Source: JAJXSS01 sp964547135 (GTDB taxonomy: Bacteria; Planctomycetota; Phycisphaerae; Phycisphaerales; Phycisphaeraceae). Taken from it: DNA of 48,130 nt. The translations under genes and the position numbers were made by a program. Below the pieces are notes generated by a model. That model was not told where the DNA came from and did no database searches. It was given only the letters and a program-made list of their open reading frames with translations. The stretch lies in NCBI GenBank assembly GCA_964547135.1, contig CAZJMK010000029.1:1-48130 (forward strand). Direction: 5' to 3'. Below are positions 1 to 7,999 of this stretch, in pieces. Position 1 is the stretch's first letter, and each line of letters starts with the position of its first letter.

Positions 1-68
1 AACCGAGTAACCGAGTAACCGAGTAACCGAGTAACCGAGTAACCGAGTAACCGACTCACGACTCACCC
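1..68. repeat. Octamer tandem repeat upstream of rplL
   Basis: Six perfect copies of the 8-bp unit AACCGAGT (1-48) are followed by one variant copy (AACCGACT, 49-56) and a degenerate CACGACTCACCC tail. The array runs off the left edge, so its full length is unknown. The unit belongs to the same octamer family (GANNNACC-like) seen at 7863, 16484, 22195, 36880 and 43078. It sits in what is usually the rplJ-rplL spacer, although rplJ itself lies outside the window. Confidence 0.9.
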
Positions 69-163
69 AATTACCTACGTTCGACTGGCCCCTTTGGGGG
101 TTAAATCGGGACACAGGGTTCCGACCTCTCGAACAGGCGTTTTAGACGGAAGGATGATTCATC

Positions 164-562
164 ATGGCGGAATTTGCAGCAAACATCGTGGAACTGGGCG
201 ACAAACTGGTCAACCTCACCCTCAAGGATGCGGTGGACCTGGGCAACTACCTCAAGGAAAAATACGGCATTGAACCGGCGGCCGGCGGCGCGGTGGTGAT
301 GGCTGGCGCTGCGGCTGGCGCTGCGGCTGCGGCCCCTGCGGAAGAACAGACTTCGTTTGATGTGATTTTGAAGGGCGCCCCTGCGGACAAGAAGATTCCG
401 GTCATCAAGGTTGTGCGCGAAGCCACCGGCCTGGGCTTGAAGGAAGCCAAGGACCTGGTCGAAGGCGCGCCCAAGACCGTCAAGGAAGCCCTGCCCAAGG
501 CCGACGCCGAGGCCCTGCTCAAGAAACTCAAGGAAGCCGGCGCCGATGCCGAGATGAAGTAA
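164..562 (+). CDS. rplL: 50S ribosomal protein L7/L12
   Basis: L7/L12 forms the multicopy stalk of the large ribosomal subunit and recruits the translational GTPases. The 132-residue product has the expected three parts: an N-terminal dimerisation helix region (about 1-38), an Ala/Gly-rich flexible hinge (about 40-60), and a C-terminal factor-binding domain (about 62-132) containing the family motif GLGLKEAKDLVEGAP. The length is slightly above the usual 120-128 because the hinge is longer in alanine. The start is supported by a GGAAGGA ribosome binding site at 148-154, nine bases upstream of the ATG. rplJ would be expected just left of the window. A strong terminator follows at 691-723. Confidence 0.98.
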   Translation: MAEFAANIVELGDKLVNLTLKDAVDLGNYLKEKYGIEPAAGGAVVMAGAAAGAAAAAPAEEQTSFDVILKGAPADKKIPVIKVVREATGLGLKEAKDLVEGAPKTVKEALPKADAEALLKKLKEAGADAEMK

Positions 563-568
563 TTCATC

Positions 569-624
569 GAAGTGGTCAAGTGACGATAATTTCGGATTTC
601 GAATTTCGAATATCGAATTTGCGG
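569..624. repeat. Heptamer repeat (TTTCGAA family) with AGTGG module
   Basis: An AGTGGTCAAGTGAC module is followed by a strict 7-bp string (TTTCGGA, TTTCGAA, TTTCGAA, TATCGAA, then TTTGCGG). Because TTCGAA is its own complement, the string can fold on itself. The same module order (AGTGG box, then TTTCGGA heptamers) recurs at 4956-5009. Confidence 0.85.
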
Positions 625-690
625 AATCAAATTATCGCCGCGATGGATCGCGTCGGATTAAACTGGGTCACCGGTTCCAACGATCAACAC

Positions 691-723
691 AAAGCCCACA
701 CTGTCGCAGGTGTGGGTTTTTTT
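691..723 (+). terminator. Rho-independent terminator of rplL
   Basis: A perfect 7-bp stem, CCCACAC (695-701) with GTGTGGG (710-716), has an 8-base loop and is followed by seven T residues (717-723). It lies about 130 bases after the rplL stop, past the heptamer repeat. Confidence 0.92.
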
Positions 724-765
724 ATTTGGGTATGCGTTGGCATCGCGTTTTGCTGATGCGGATTT

Positions 766-792
766 GATACGGGCCGACACGGCCCGGCTCTG
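766..792. repeat. Dispersed palindromic module (GGGCCGACACGGCCC)
   Basis: The core GGGCCGACACGGCCC followed by GGCTCTGACA is a short palindrome that recurs twice in inverted orientation at 40601-40676. It sits between the rplL terminator and the convergent DedA/ATP-grasp gene. Confidence 0.7.
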
Positions 793-834
793 ACATCATT
801 TGTCGGTTGACTTCAGCCAAGCGCACAAACGGCT

Positions 835-2616
835 CTAATCGGCCAGGTCATCGGGGTGATCAAAGCGATAAAACCGGTGCATGGTTTTGATGAGTTCATC
901 CATACGACTGGCACGATGACCCTTTTGACGATTCAGCCGACCAATGCGGTATGCCAGCGACCATTGGCGTATGAGGGTGTAGTAGGCACGCATGATCGAC
1001 CATGACGGATCGTACAGATTGGTAGCTTCACTGGTGACGCCGTTGAGTTCGAGAATGGTGAAATCGTGACCAGCCCGAAAGCCCTGAACATCGGTGTAAC
1101 GCACATCCATGCGGCCAAAATAAAAGCCTTCAAACCGTCGCAACACCGCATCGACCGCTTGTTCCAGCGCGGGGGTGCGCAGGTGTTCGCCATCGACGAA
1201 CATCACACCCTGACAATGGTTGCCTGATTGCGCCAGACGAAGGGTTTGACCCTGGGGTAATACTTCATCGAGCCGGGTGCGGAAGCGCTGAAAGAAACGC
1301 ACAGACTGAAGGCGGTAACGGGGATGATGCTGAATGAGTTGTGCAAGGGTGTTTTGGCCGTCGCCGATAATGACGGGGAATATTTTGTGCGTGATGGCGA
1401 AGAGCTGGCCGTGCGCATCGCCGGGCAGACGGAAATAGAAAATACCCGCCTCACCGGGGCCGGGGTGGTAGGCTTGAAGCAGTGCTGCGGGGGTGTGTTC
1501 ACGCAGGTAAGTCACCGCCTGATCGCGCTGGTGAATCAGACGGACGGAGGCACCACGCTGGCCGGCGTCGGGTTTGAGTATCAAGGGGTAATCCAGTTTC
1601 AAATCGTCAACAGCATGGTCGTAATGCTGCATACGCCGGTCGACGGGGCCGGGGGGGATGAGGGTAAAACGTGCGACGTGGTGCGGGCCGAGTTGGCGCA
1701 GGATGGATGACTTGGATTCGCCGACCAGGCCACTGTGTGGAATGGCGGGGTTGGCGGCTGTGAAAGTCAAAGGCCCGCGATAACGGAACGCCAGGTATAA
1801 CCAGACTGGAATCATGGGCAGGTAGAAAAGCCAGCTCGGCCAATATTCGTAGTGGCGCATACGCTGCCATTGCACACCGAGTTGTGATCGACCTTTGGCA
1901 CCGGCCAAGCGCAGACCCAGATGCAGCAACACCGTGAGCAACAACGCCGGCAGAAGAATCATCAGCCAACCATGAGCCAGCAGGTGTTCGAGAGGTTTGG
2001 CCAATTGCGACCCCAGCCAGGCAACGCTGAGAATGAGCAGTGGTGTCCAAAGGAGCGACGCAATCGCCAACCAGAATAAAAAGGCGTAAGGGCGGCTACC
2101 CCAAGCCCCCAGCGCCAGGTATGTGGGCAAGCGTGAACCGGGAACAAAGCGAGCCCCCAGCACGACCCAAAGCAAATGTTGATCGAGCCATCGACCCCAT
2201 TGTTGTGGGTTGCGTGCAGGCAGACGGTTTGATATCCAGCGGTGTTGGCGAATGCCCCGCCAACCCAGGCGACCGATCAGCCACAAGCCGACATCACCGA
2301 CGATAATACCGATGGTGCAGCCGAGTAATCCGATGGGCAGCGAAAGTTCGCCGCGATGAATGAGCAGGCCTGCGGTGATGCAGGTGAGGTCTTCGGAAAT
2401 AAACGTCGCCCCGATCAGGGCCATCAACTGCAACCCCTGGCGGTGGTCGGTTGCGGGGTTGGGCAAGCCGCCCGTGAACACAAGGTAAGCAAGTGCGATC
2501 AGTAATAGGGCAGCAATCAACGCCAGACTGAGTAGTACAAGGGTTGCCGGGTTGCCGACAAAAAAGCGGGTGGGCGGGGCGATGATGGTTTGATCGGCTG
2601 ACGGCTGCGTGCTCAC
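835..2616 (-). CDS. DedA/VTT membrane domain fused to an ATP-grasp domain
   Basis: The 593-residue protein joins two unrelated domains. Residues about 25-240 are strongly hydrophobic and carry the DedA/VTT (SNARE-associated) signature GARFVPGSR at 154-162; DedA proteins are membrane proteins linked to lipid scrambling and transport. After further hydrophobic segments to about 280, residues about 295-560 look like an ATP-grasp ligase: a candidate nucleotide-binding lysine in LILKPDAGQRG (K348), a glycine-rich stretch, and a metal-binding ILELNGVTSE motif (E523, N525). The reaction is not evident; ATP-grasp enzymes usually join a carboxylate to an amine or thiol. The gene overlaps the upstream NRDE gene by 4 bp, so the two are probably translationally coupled. 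The domain calls are firm, the function is open. Confidence 0.9.
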   Translation of the reverse strand: MSTQPSADQTIIAPPTRFFVGNPATLVLLSLALIAALLLIALAYLVFTGGLPNPATDHRQGLQLMALIGATFISEDLTCITAGLLIHRGELSLPIGLLGCTIGIIVGDVGLWLIGRLGWRGIRQHRWISNRLPARNPQQWGRWLDQHLLWVVLGARFVPGSRLPTYLALGAWGSRPYAFLFWLAIASLLWTPLLILSVAWLGSQLAKPLEHLLAHGWLMILLPALLLTVLLHLGLRLAGAKGRSQLGVQWQRMRHYEYWPSWLFYLPMIPVWLYLAFRYRGPLTFTAANPAIPHSGLVGESKSSILRQLGPHHVARFTLIPPGPVDRRMQHYDHAVDDLKLDYPLILKPDAGQRGASVRLIHQRDQAVTYLREHTPAALLQAYHPGPGEAGIFYFRLPGDAHGQLFAITHKIFPVIIGDGQNTLAQLIQHHPRYRLQSVRFFQRFRTRLDEVLPQGQTLRLAQSGNHCQGVMFVDGEHLRTPALEQAVDAVLRRFEGFYFGRMDVRYTDVQGFRAGHDFTILELNGVTSEATNLYDPSWSIMRAYYTLIRQWSLAYRIGRLNRQKGHRASRMDELIKTMHRFYRFDHPDDLAD

Positions 2617-3425
2617 AGGCGTGCCCCTTGCGCAGGGTGCAATTTCAAGGGTGACATGGTTGGCGACACATGTGTCAGAGGTAGATGGTGATATGTGGAA
2701 TCGTTGCCGGGCTGCCCCTGTTCATCGAGGGCTTGATAACGCATGGTCACCTGATCGGGCAGCAACTCAACCATCGTTCTGCTGACGGTGCGTGCATCGT
2801 CGCGCGACATCAATATGCCCAGTTCAGGGTGTTGGGTATTGGTCTGTTGATGCAATGTGTCTTGCATGGCTGGGGACAGGCCGAGGGTTTGCAGCAGGTG
2901 GAAAAAAACATCATGACGGGGTTGATGCACCAGGGCGTCACCAAGGCCGGAGGTGGTGAAAAACATCGGTTGCGATGGATGCCAGTGAGCGTCGAGGGTG
3001 AGCTTGTGGCCATCGGAATCAAGTGCGATGCCCTGCCCCCGGCTGATAAGCAAAAGCATAAACGGCGGATAGTCGGACAAGGGCAGTCGTTGCGCCAACG
3101 TGTGTACCTGCGCGATTTGATCGCAATGCAGCAGTTGCGGAATGATTCGGCCACGGCTGATGCGAGTTGCAGCAGGGGGGGCATGATTGGCTGGCGTGGT
3201 GAGTGGTGGTGTGCGGTTGAGTAAAACCAGCAACAAGCCTGCATCGTTGACGGCGATCCATGTGCCGCCAGCCTGACGGTCGATGGGGTGAATCGCACGG
3301 CGTTGGCCGAGGGTGTGCATCGTCGGCGGCTGCGCAGCGGCACGGGTGCGTCGTTCATCACGGTTGCACACCAGGCGCAAAGCACTGGGCGATGAGGGAT
3401 GCGGAATCAGCGAGACGGTACACAT
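2613..3425 (-). CDS. NRDE family protein (TANGO2-like)
   Basis: The 270-residue product starts MCTVSLI, leaving Cys2 as the possible N-terminal nucleophile after Met removal, and has the family-defining NRDE motif (CNRDERR, about residues 20-26) followed by GGTWIAVNDAGLLLVLLNR. This is the pattern of the NRDE/TANGO2 family, which has an Ntn-hydrolase-like fold. TANGO2 has been linked to lipid and heme handling in eukaryotes; the bacterial role is poorly known. It overlaps the downstream DedA/ATP-grasp gene by 4 bp and its start overlaps the end of the DinB-like gene, so the three probably form one transcript. The pairing with a DedA fusion hints at an envelope or lipid role, which is inference. 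Confidence 0.88.
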   Translation of the reverse strand: MCTVSLIPHPSSPSALRLVCNRDERRTRAAAQPPTMHTLGQRRAIHPIDRQAGGTWIAVNDAGLLLVLLNRTPPLTTPANHAPPAATRISRGRIIPQLLHCDQIAQVHTLAQRLPLSDYPPFMLLLISRGQGIALDSDGHKLTLDAHWHPSQPMFFTTSGLGDALVHQPRHDVFFHLLQTLGLSPAMQDTLHQQTNTQHPELGILMSRDDARTVSRTMVELLPDQVTMRYQALDEQGQPGNDSTYHHLPLTHVSPTMSPLKLHPAQGARL

Positions 3426-3973
3426 GAGTTTTGGCGCAGGTATTGGAGGGTGGATGGAGCGTAGCCGAAACCATCGGGCAGTTGCACGCCCATGGAGCGA
3501 AGCATCAGGCTGAGGATGGCATTGTGGTGAATGGTGTGCGACAAGATGAACGCAGCTTCGCGTTCGAAACTGGTGGGCATGGTCAAAGGCACAGCGTCGG
3601 GGGTCAGACGGACTTGCAGTTCATACGTGCGTGACAGGTCAAGTGAACGCAGCGCCAACCACTTTTGGCCAAGCTGATCGAGTTGGTGCAAGGCGGCAGA
3701 GCGGTTGGTTTCGATGGACGTGCCGCGCTGTCGGTGGTCATAGCAAAGAGAGCCGGTGTGCGTGGCGGTGATCAGGGCCTGCACATGATCGAGCGTATGA
3801 CGGACATGGGCCCCGATGGAGCCGGGGTAGGCAGCGTTGGGGTTGCCTGTGAACTGTGCATCGCTGATGCGGCTGAGCACCTGTTGCAGTTGTACAAGCA
3901 CCGTGAAGAGCGGGGTGATCAACGGGTCATAACGACTTTTGCCGGGGGACGTTGATGTCAAGGTTGAACTCAT
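3407..3973 (-). CDS. DinB-like four-helix protein
   Basis: The 188-residue product shows the DinB/YfiT-type pattern: a first helix region with GSIGAHVRHTLDHV and a distal SHTIHHNAI motif, which together supply the three histidines that usually bind a divalent metal. Members are metal-dependent transferases or hydrolases using small thiols; no substrate can be named here. The frame is open to 4024, but the ATG at 3973 (MSSTLTSTS) is chosen because a GAGG box lies six bases upstream and it avoids overlap with the DoxX-like gene. The 3' end overlaps the NRDE gene by 19 bp. Confidence 0.75.
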   Translation of the reverse strand: MSSTLTSTSPGKSRYDPLITPLFTVLVQLQQVLSRISDAQFTGNPNAAYPGSIGAHVRHTLDHVQALITATHTGSLCYDHRQRGTSIETNRSAALHQLDQLGQKWLALRSLDLSRTYELQVRLTPDAVPLTMPTSFEREAAFILSHTIHHNAILSLMLRSMGVQLPDGFGYAPSTLQYLRQNSCVPSR

Positions 3974-4010
3974 GATAGACCTCAATTCGTTGGCGAATGG
4001 GGCGATGTGG

Positions 4011-4433
4011 TTATTTCGTAGCACAGCCGCAGTTTGCCAGTGTTGCGCCGATGAGAGGGATTTGCGCCCGGCGGAGAAAGAGGATGACCAGACTGCTGAT
4101 GAAAACGATCAGGCCCATGACAAATAGTGTGCCGCTGTCGTTTTGTACCACGATGCCCAGTAGCGTCAGATGCGAAAAGATGGCACCGATCATCACCCCG
4201 GCGGAAAGGAGTGCGCCCCAGATGACCGTTCGGGGAATCAGTAGCAGTATCACTGCGAGCAACTCGGCGATACCCGTGCCGATGCGTCCCCAAGGCTCGG
4301 CTCCAACGGTGGTGAAAATGTACACCGCTTCGGGGGCACCGGTGAATTTGAAGAAAAGCGTTTGGCCGAGGATGACAGCAACCAACACTTGAAGTACCCA
4401 ACTGATCGTGCGATGTCGTTTACTCATGGCCAT
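4011..4433 (-). CDS. DoxX-like membrane protein
   Basis: The 140-residue product has four hydrophobic segments and the DoxX-type motifs GQTLFFKFTGAPE near the first segment and GIAELLAVILLL in the second. DoxX family proteins are small integral membrane proteins; some work with thiol oxidoreductases or redox stress systems. The frame is open upstream to 4553, but the ATG at 4433 (MAMSKRHRT) is preferred because AAAGGA precedes it at good spacing and the upstream extension has poor family character. The last residues, NCGCATK, place a Cys pair at the C-terminus, which is unusual for DoxX and could be a metal or redox site. It lies just upstream of the DinB-like gene on the same strand. Confidence 0.75.
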   Translation of the reverse strand: MAMSKRHRTISWVLQVLVAVILGQTLFFKFTGAPEAVYIFTTVGAEPWGRIGTGIAELLAVILLLIPRTVIWGALLSAGVMIGAIFSHLTLLGIVVQNDSGTLFVMGLIVFISSLVILFLRRAQIPLIGATLANCGCATK

Positions 4434-4564
4434 GACTTGTCCTTTGCAGCAGTGAGAATGCGTGTTGCAGGGATATTCGCCTGAAAATGCGGTTTGGTTA
4501 CAAAAATGAATAAACAGCAAGAATGTCAGGCCTATGATGACTGCACGCATCAACAGGAGACGAC

Positions 4565-4951
4565 ATGATGTTGACCACCCGACAGGTTGCGGATGAATTG
4601 GTGACGTTGTGCAGGCAGGGGAAGAATGAAGAGGCGATGAAGAAACTTTACAGCCCGGAGATTGTGTCGATGGAGGCGGCTGATTCGCCGGATGGCGGCT
4701 TTAAGCGCGAGGAGCATGGTGTGGAACAATGTCTGCGCAAGGGGGAATGGTGGATGCAAACCTTCGAGGTGCATGATGCCGGGGTGCGTGGCCCGTTCAT
4801 GCACGGGGACGATCGCTTCGCGGTGCTGTTTGATTTTGATACGACGCACAAGCCCAGCGGTCAGCGCATGAAACAGGAGGAAGTGGCGGTTTATACCGTG
4901 AAAGCTGGCAAAATCGTGCGTGAAGAGTTTTATTACACGATGGACATGTAG
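4565..4951 (+). CDS. NTF2-like (SnoaL-type) protein
   Basis: The 128-residue protein has the cone-shaped NTF2/SnoaL pattern: an N-terminal helical part (TRQVADELVTLCRQG, KLYSPEIVSME), a middle segment, and a terminal strand pair (QEEVAVYTVKAGKIVREEFYY). This fold serves as a small-molecule pocket in isomerases, cyclases and many uncharacterised proteins, so no reaction is assigned. The start has AGGAGA four bases before the ATG. It is transcribed divergently from the DoxX-like gene. Confidence 0.78.
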   Translation: MMLTTRQVADELVTLCRQGKNEEAMKKLYSPEIVSMEAADSPDGGFKREEHGVEQCLRKGEWWMQTFEVHDAGVRGPFMHGDDRFAVLFDFDTTHKPSGQRMKQEEVAVYTVKAGKIVREEFYYTMDM

Positions 4952-4953
4952 AA

Positions 4954-5110
4954 TCGAAGTGGCCAAGTGGCATGGAAATTTCGAATTTCGGATTTCGGAT
5001 TTCGGATTTGCCAAGCCGGGAACGAGGCACGAGCGCAGCGAGTGACAAGGGCCCGGGTATTCTGAGTGATTGATTGATTGGTGATTAAGCGATTGTGCGA
5101 TTATTGCATT
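4954..5110. repeat. Composite repeat: AGTGG box, TTTCGGA heptamers, E module, GCGATT octamers
   Basis: Four modules lie in a row. An AAGTGGCCAAGTGG box (4957-4971) is followed by a 7-bp string TTTCGAA, TTTCGGA x3 (about 4977-5005). Next comes the module beginning GCCAAGCCGGGAACGAGGC and ending GGGCCCGGGTAT (5009-5060), called E here, and then an 8-bp string around GGTGATTA/AGCGATTG/TGCGATTA (about 5063-5110). The order matches other composite elements in this window (30268-30350 for E plus octamers, 569-624 for AGTGG plus heptamers). Confidence 0.8.
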
Positions 5111-5160
5111 ACCCACGCCTGATCGTCATGCCGCATGAAGATCAGGATGGCATTCACGAA

Positions 5161-7560
5161 CTACGGTTTCACCATCGACTTTGCCCGCTGGTAGTTGGCA
5201 GCATAATCCTTGTTGGACGGTTCCAGTCGTGCCGCCTGTTCGAACTGTGCCACCGCTTCGGGCAGTCGATTCAACTGTGCCAGCGTCACACCCAGACTGT
5301 TGTAGCCCTCGGCACTGTCGGGGTGAGCCTTGACGAGTTGTTGGTAGGTTTGTACTGCTTCATGCAAACGACCGGTCGCTGCCAGCAGGTCACCCAGTAA
5401 ACGCAGTGCTTCGTGATGATCGGGTTGCAACACCAACGCATTGCGCAAGGATTGTTCCGCCCCGGGGGCATCGCCCAGTTCGCCCAGGGCCTTGGCCAAC
5501 CCGATGTGACTGAGCAGATGTTTGTCATCACGTTTGAGGCATTCACGAAATTGCTCAGCAGCGCGTGTGGCTTGACGTAACAACAGTAACCCGGCAGCGA
5601 GGTTGTAGCGGGCTTCAATATCATCGTCTTTGATCGCCAACGCTTTTTCGTAGCTTTGCACCGCCCCGCGCACATCGCCCAATGCAGCGAGGGTCAAGCC
5701 GAGTTCGACCAATGCCAATTCATCGGTCGGGTCGAGCTCAACGGTGCGCTGTAAATGGATTTTTGCTTCATGCAATTGCTTCAACTGGCGATAACTCATG
5801 CCCAGCATGGCATGCAGTTGCGGCTTGTCGGGCGCATCGCGCAATACCTTGGTGAGTGGGTCAATGGCTTCGTGGTAGCGTTCCAACTGAAAGTATGCCA
5901 GGCCGAGGTTGGTTAAATAGGCAGCATGATAGGGTTCATACTCGACGGCTTTGAGGATTTTTTCCAGCGCCTGTTCGGGCTGTTTGCGTTCCAGATGAAT
6001 CATGCCCCAGCGGTTCCAGGCGGTGGCGTAATTGGGTTTGATACGCAGGGAATATTGTAGGGCGATTTCGGCCTGGTCGAGCAGGCCTGCCGTCATCAGG
6101 CCGACGGCGAGACCGGAGTAGGCGGTGTGCATCGGACGATGATGCAGGGTTTCCATGAAATGCCAGGCGGAGGCTGCGTGTTGTTTTTGTTGCGCCAGGG
6201 TGGAACCGAGGTTGTTGTGGGCAAAGGGATTGGTCGGTTCGAGGCGAATGTTGTCATACCAAAGCTGAATCGGATCACCGAAGAGTGTGGCCCGCTGCCA
6301 GGTGACGATACTCAGGGCAACAGTGATACCGATCATCAATACCAAAGCGAACTGTGTGCGTACCCAAAAGGGCAGGGCGGGTCGCCAGGTGTGAAGTACT
6401 TTATAGCCGCCGAGGATCAATAAGGCGATGATCGCAGCCGAGGGTTGATAGACACGCCGATCAGCGGTGATTTCCGTGACGATGGGTACAAAACTGGACG
6501 AAGGCCCCAACAATACAAAACACCAGATACCCAGAAAACCATAAGGAAGACCACGAACCAGACCGAATACCGATAAACTAAGCAATAGTAATATCAAAAT
6601 ACCAGCCGGGGCGGCTTGATACCAGGGCGGAGCCACACCCCACCAGTAGGTTAAACGTAACCCCTGGGGCCAGATACAAAGCCAAAGGTACCAGGCCAGG
6701 GACAAGGCCTGTGCTTTCATATAATCCCATACGGTGACACCGCGGTTGAAGCCGACGGAAAACGAGCGCGGGCCGGTGGAAACGATGGCAGCGAGAATGA
6801 GCCAGGTGGCCGCCAGTCCGACGTACATCGGCCACGATTGACCCAAAGTCTGTTTCCAACTGCTGCGCAGAAAACAACGCTCAAAAAACAGCACCAATAG
6901 CGGGGCGCCGACCATCACTTCCTTGCTGAGCATACCCAGGGCACAACAGACCACCGCGAGCGTTTGCCAACGGGCGGCATGGGCGGATTGTGCTGCCCGA
7001 ATGACGCAATACAACGTCAGAAATAAGAACAGGGTGACGCAGAGTTCGGTGCGCTGGGTGATATAGGCAACCGTTTCGCTGTTGACCGGATGCACAAGCC
7101 AGAGCAGCGCGATGAGCGATGATAGTAATGTGGCGGGGGTTTCATGAGACGGTTGATCGGTCGAGGCGAGCGACCCTTGGTATTGGTTCAACCATGGCCG
7201 ACCGGTTGAGGGGTGATGGTGTATCAACGTTCGACGAACGATGGCATGGAGCAACATGGCGCAGACGATGTGAATCAGTACGTTGACCAGATGGTAGCCG
7301 AAGGTATCAAGCCCGTGCGCTGCGTAGTGCAGCGCCATGGAAAGGTTGGGGATCGGCCGACCAGCCAGGGGGTTTTCCTTTTCCGCCCAGAGTGTGTCCC
7401 ATATCGGCCAAAGGCTGCGAATGGACTGGTTGTCCTGCACCGCAGGCGTGTCGTCATAAACAAAACCACCCCAGAGCGACGGGTAATAGATGGTCAGCGC
7501 CAGGCTGGTGTATATCAACCAGAGCAGGGGGGTGCGATGTCGTGTGAAGGTGGCGAGCAT
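5161..7560 (-). CDS. Multi-pass membrane protein with C-terminal TPR repeats (TMTC-like)
   Basis: The 799-residue product has about ten or more hydrophobic segments in residues 1-450 and then a run of tetratricopeptide repeats to the end (units of the type YNLGLALAQLGDYEEAI, for example AYFQLERYHEAID and YEKALAIKDDDIEAR). The N-terminal pattern (GGFVYDDTPAVQDN, GRPIPNLSMAL, YHLVNVLIHI) is that of TMTC/GT-C-type proteins, some of which are protein O-mannosyltransferases. A glycosyltransferase role is plausible but unproven. The frame is open to 7671, but the extra codons read through a dispersed CTCTCCC repeat (translated as NPLPGGEG), so the ATG at 7560 (MLATFTRHR) is chosen even though it has no clear ribosome binding site. 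Confidence 0.82.
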   Translation of the reverse strand: MLATFTRHRTPLLWLIYTSLALTIYYPSLWGGFVYDDTPAVQDNQSIRSLWPIWDTLWAEKENPLAGRPIPNLSMALHYAAHGLDTFGYHLVNVLIHIVCAMLLHAIVRRTLIHHHPSTGRPWLNQYQGSLASTDQPSHETPATLLSSLIALLWLVHPVNSETVAYITQRTELCVTLFLFLTLYCVIRAAQSAHAARWQTLAVVCCALGMLSKEVMVGAPLLVLFFERCFLRSSWKQTLGQSWPMYVGLAATWLILAAIVSTGPRSFSVGFNRGVTVWDYMKAQALSLAWYLWLCIWPQGLRLTYWWGVAPPWYQAAPAGILILLLLSLSVFGLVRGLPYGFLGIWCFVLLGPSSSFVPIVTEITADRRVYQPSAAIIALLILGGYKVLHTWRPALPFWVRTQFALVLMIGITVALSIVTWQRATLFGDPIQLWYDNIRLEPTNPFAHNNLGSTLAQQKQHAASAWHFMETLHHRPMHTAYSGLAVGLMTAGLLDQAEIALQYSLRIKPNYATAWNRWGMIHLERKQPEQALEKILKAVEYEPYHAAYLTNLGLAYFQLERYHEAIDPLTKVLRDAPDKPQLHAMLGMSYRQLKQLHEAKIHLQRTVELDPTDELALVELGLTLAALGDVRGAVQSYEKALAIKDDDIEARYNLAAGLLLLRQATRAAEQFRECLKRDDKHLLSHIGLAKALGELGDAPGAEQSLRNALVLQPDHHEALRLLGDLLAATGRLHEAVQTYQQLVKAHPDSAEGYNSLGVTLAQLNRLPEAVAQFEQAARLEPSNKDYAANYQRAKSMVKP

Positions 7561-7576
7561 ACTTTGGGGTAATTGA

Positions 7577-7740
7577 ACCCCCTCTCCCCCTGGGAGAGGG
7601 TTAGGGGTGAGGGCGGAAGAGCGTTTGGTCGTACTGTATTTCAAGGCCTTCTCTTCATCGGCCCCCGCCATGGCGAGGTTTTCAACTCACCCGGCCTCGA
7701 AGACTCGGCCCCCCCTCTCCCACGGAGAGAGGGATTTTTC
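7577..7740. repeat. CTCTCCC palindromic repeats, two copies
   Basis: The first copy (7577-7614) reads CCCCTCTCCCCCTGGGAGAG followed by GGTTAGGGGTGAGGG. The second (7660-7740) has the CCCCGCCATGGCGAGG head, CCCGGCCTCGAAGAC middle and CCCTCTCCCACGGAGAGAGGG stem followed by ATTTTTC. Relatives occur at 12506-12540, 23943-23990 and 26740-26820. The second stem resembles a plus-strand terminator, but no plus-strand gene ends nearby. Confidence 0.85.
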
Positions 7741-7813
7741 ATAGCCCTTGAATCATTGTTTGTCGGGTCGAACACGACGATGATTGTTTACGGAGAATGT
7801 TAACCAATATATA

Positions 7814-7838
7814 TCCGGGGCTAAAGCCCTCGGCGTCA
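7814..7838. repeat. REP-like module D (GGGGCTAAAGCCC)
   Basis: A short palindrome, GGGGCTAAAGCCCTCGGCGTC, recurs almost unchanged at 46519-46541 and in degraded inverted form at 42121-42186. Size and symmetry match REP sequences of the kind moved by RAYT transposases; no RAYT gene is in the window. Confidence 0.8.
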
Positions 7839-7857
7839 TCATGACTCAAATAGTTGA

Positions 7858-7995
7858 TCATTGATTCAACCGATGAACCAACTCACCGACCAACCGATTC
7901 ACCATTCAAGTCAGACGCGATCAATCGCGGCGCTAACATCCGCATACGGTTCCGTCACTCGACCACTTGGCCACTGGACCACTCGGCCACTACTT
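7858..7995. repeat. Composite octamer element upstream of the hisB 3' end
   Basis: The 438-bp gap between the TPR gene and hisB holds this composite. It has an 8-bp string (GATTCAAC, CGATGAAC, CAACTCAC, CGACCAAC, CGATTCAC; 7863-7902), then the C module (CAGACGCGATCAATCGCGG, 7912-7937), a spacer ending GGTTCCGT, and a second 8-bp string (CACTCGAC, CACTTGGC, CACTGGAC, CACTCGGC; 7956-7987). Read on the other strand, the module order is the same as at 43006-43115, including the ACGGAACC spacer. Confidence 0.88.
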
Positions 7996-7999
7996 TCTG

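Noticed and set aside
1..68. CRISPR-like array
   Set aside because: The unit is 8 bp and there are no spacers between copies, so this is a simple tandem repeat. The same holds for 36939-36982. No cas gene is in the window.
4550..5116. 188-codon minus-strand frame over the NTF2-like gene
   Set aside because: It runs through the composite repeat at 4954-5110 and is antisense to a gene with a good ribosome binding site.
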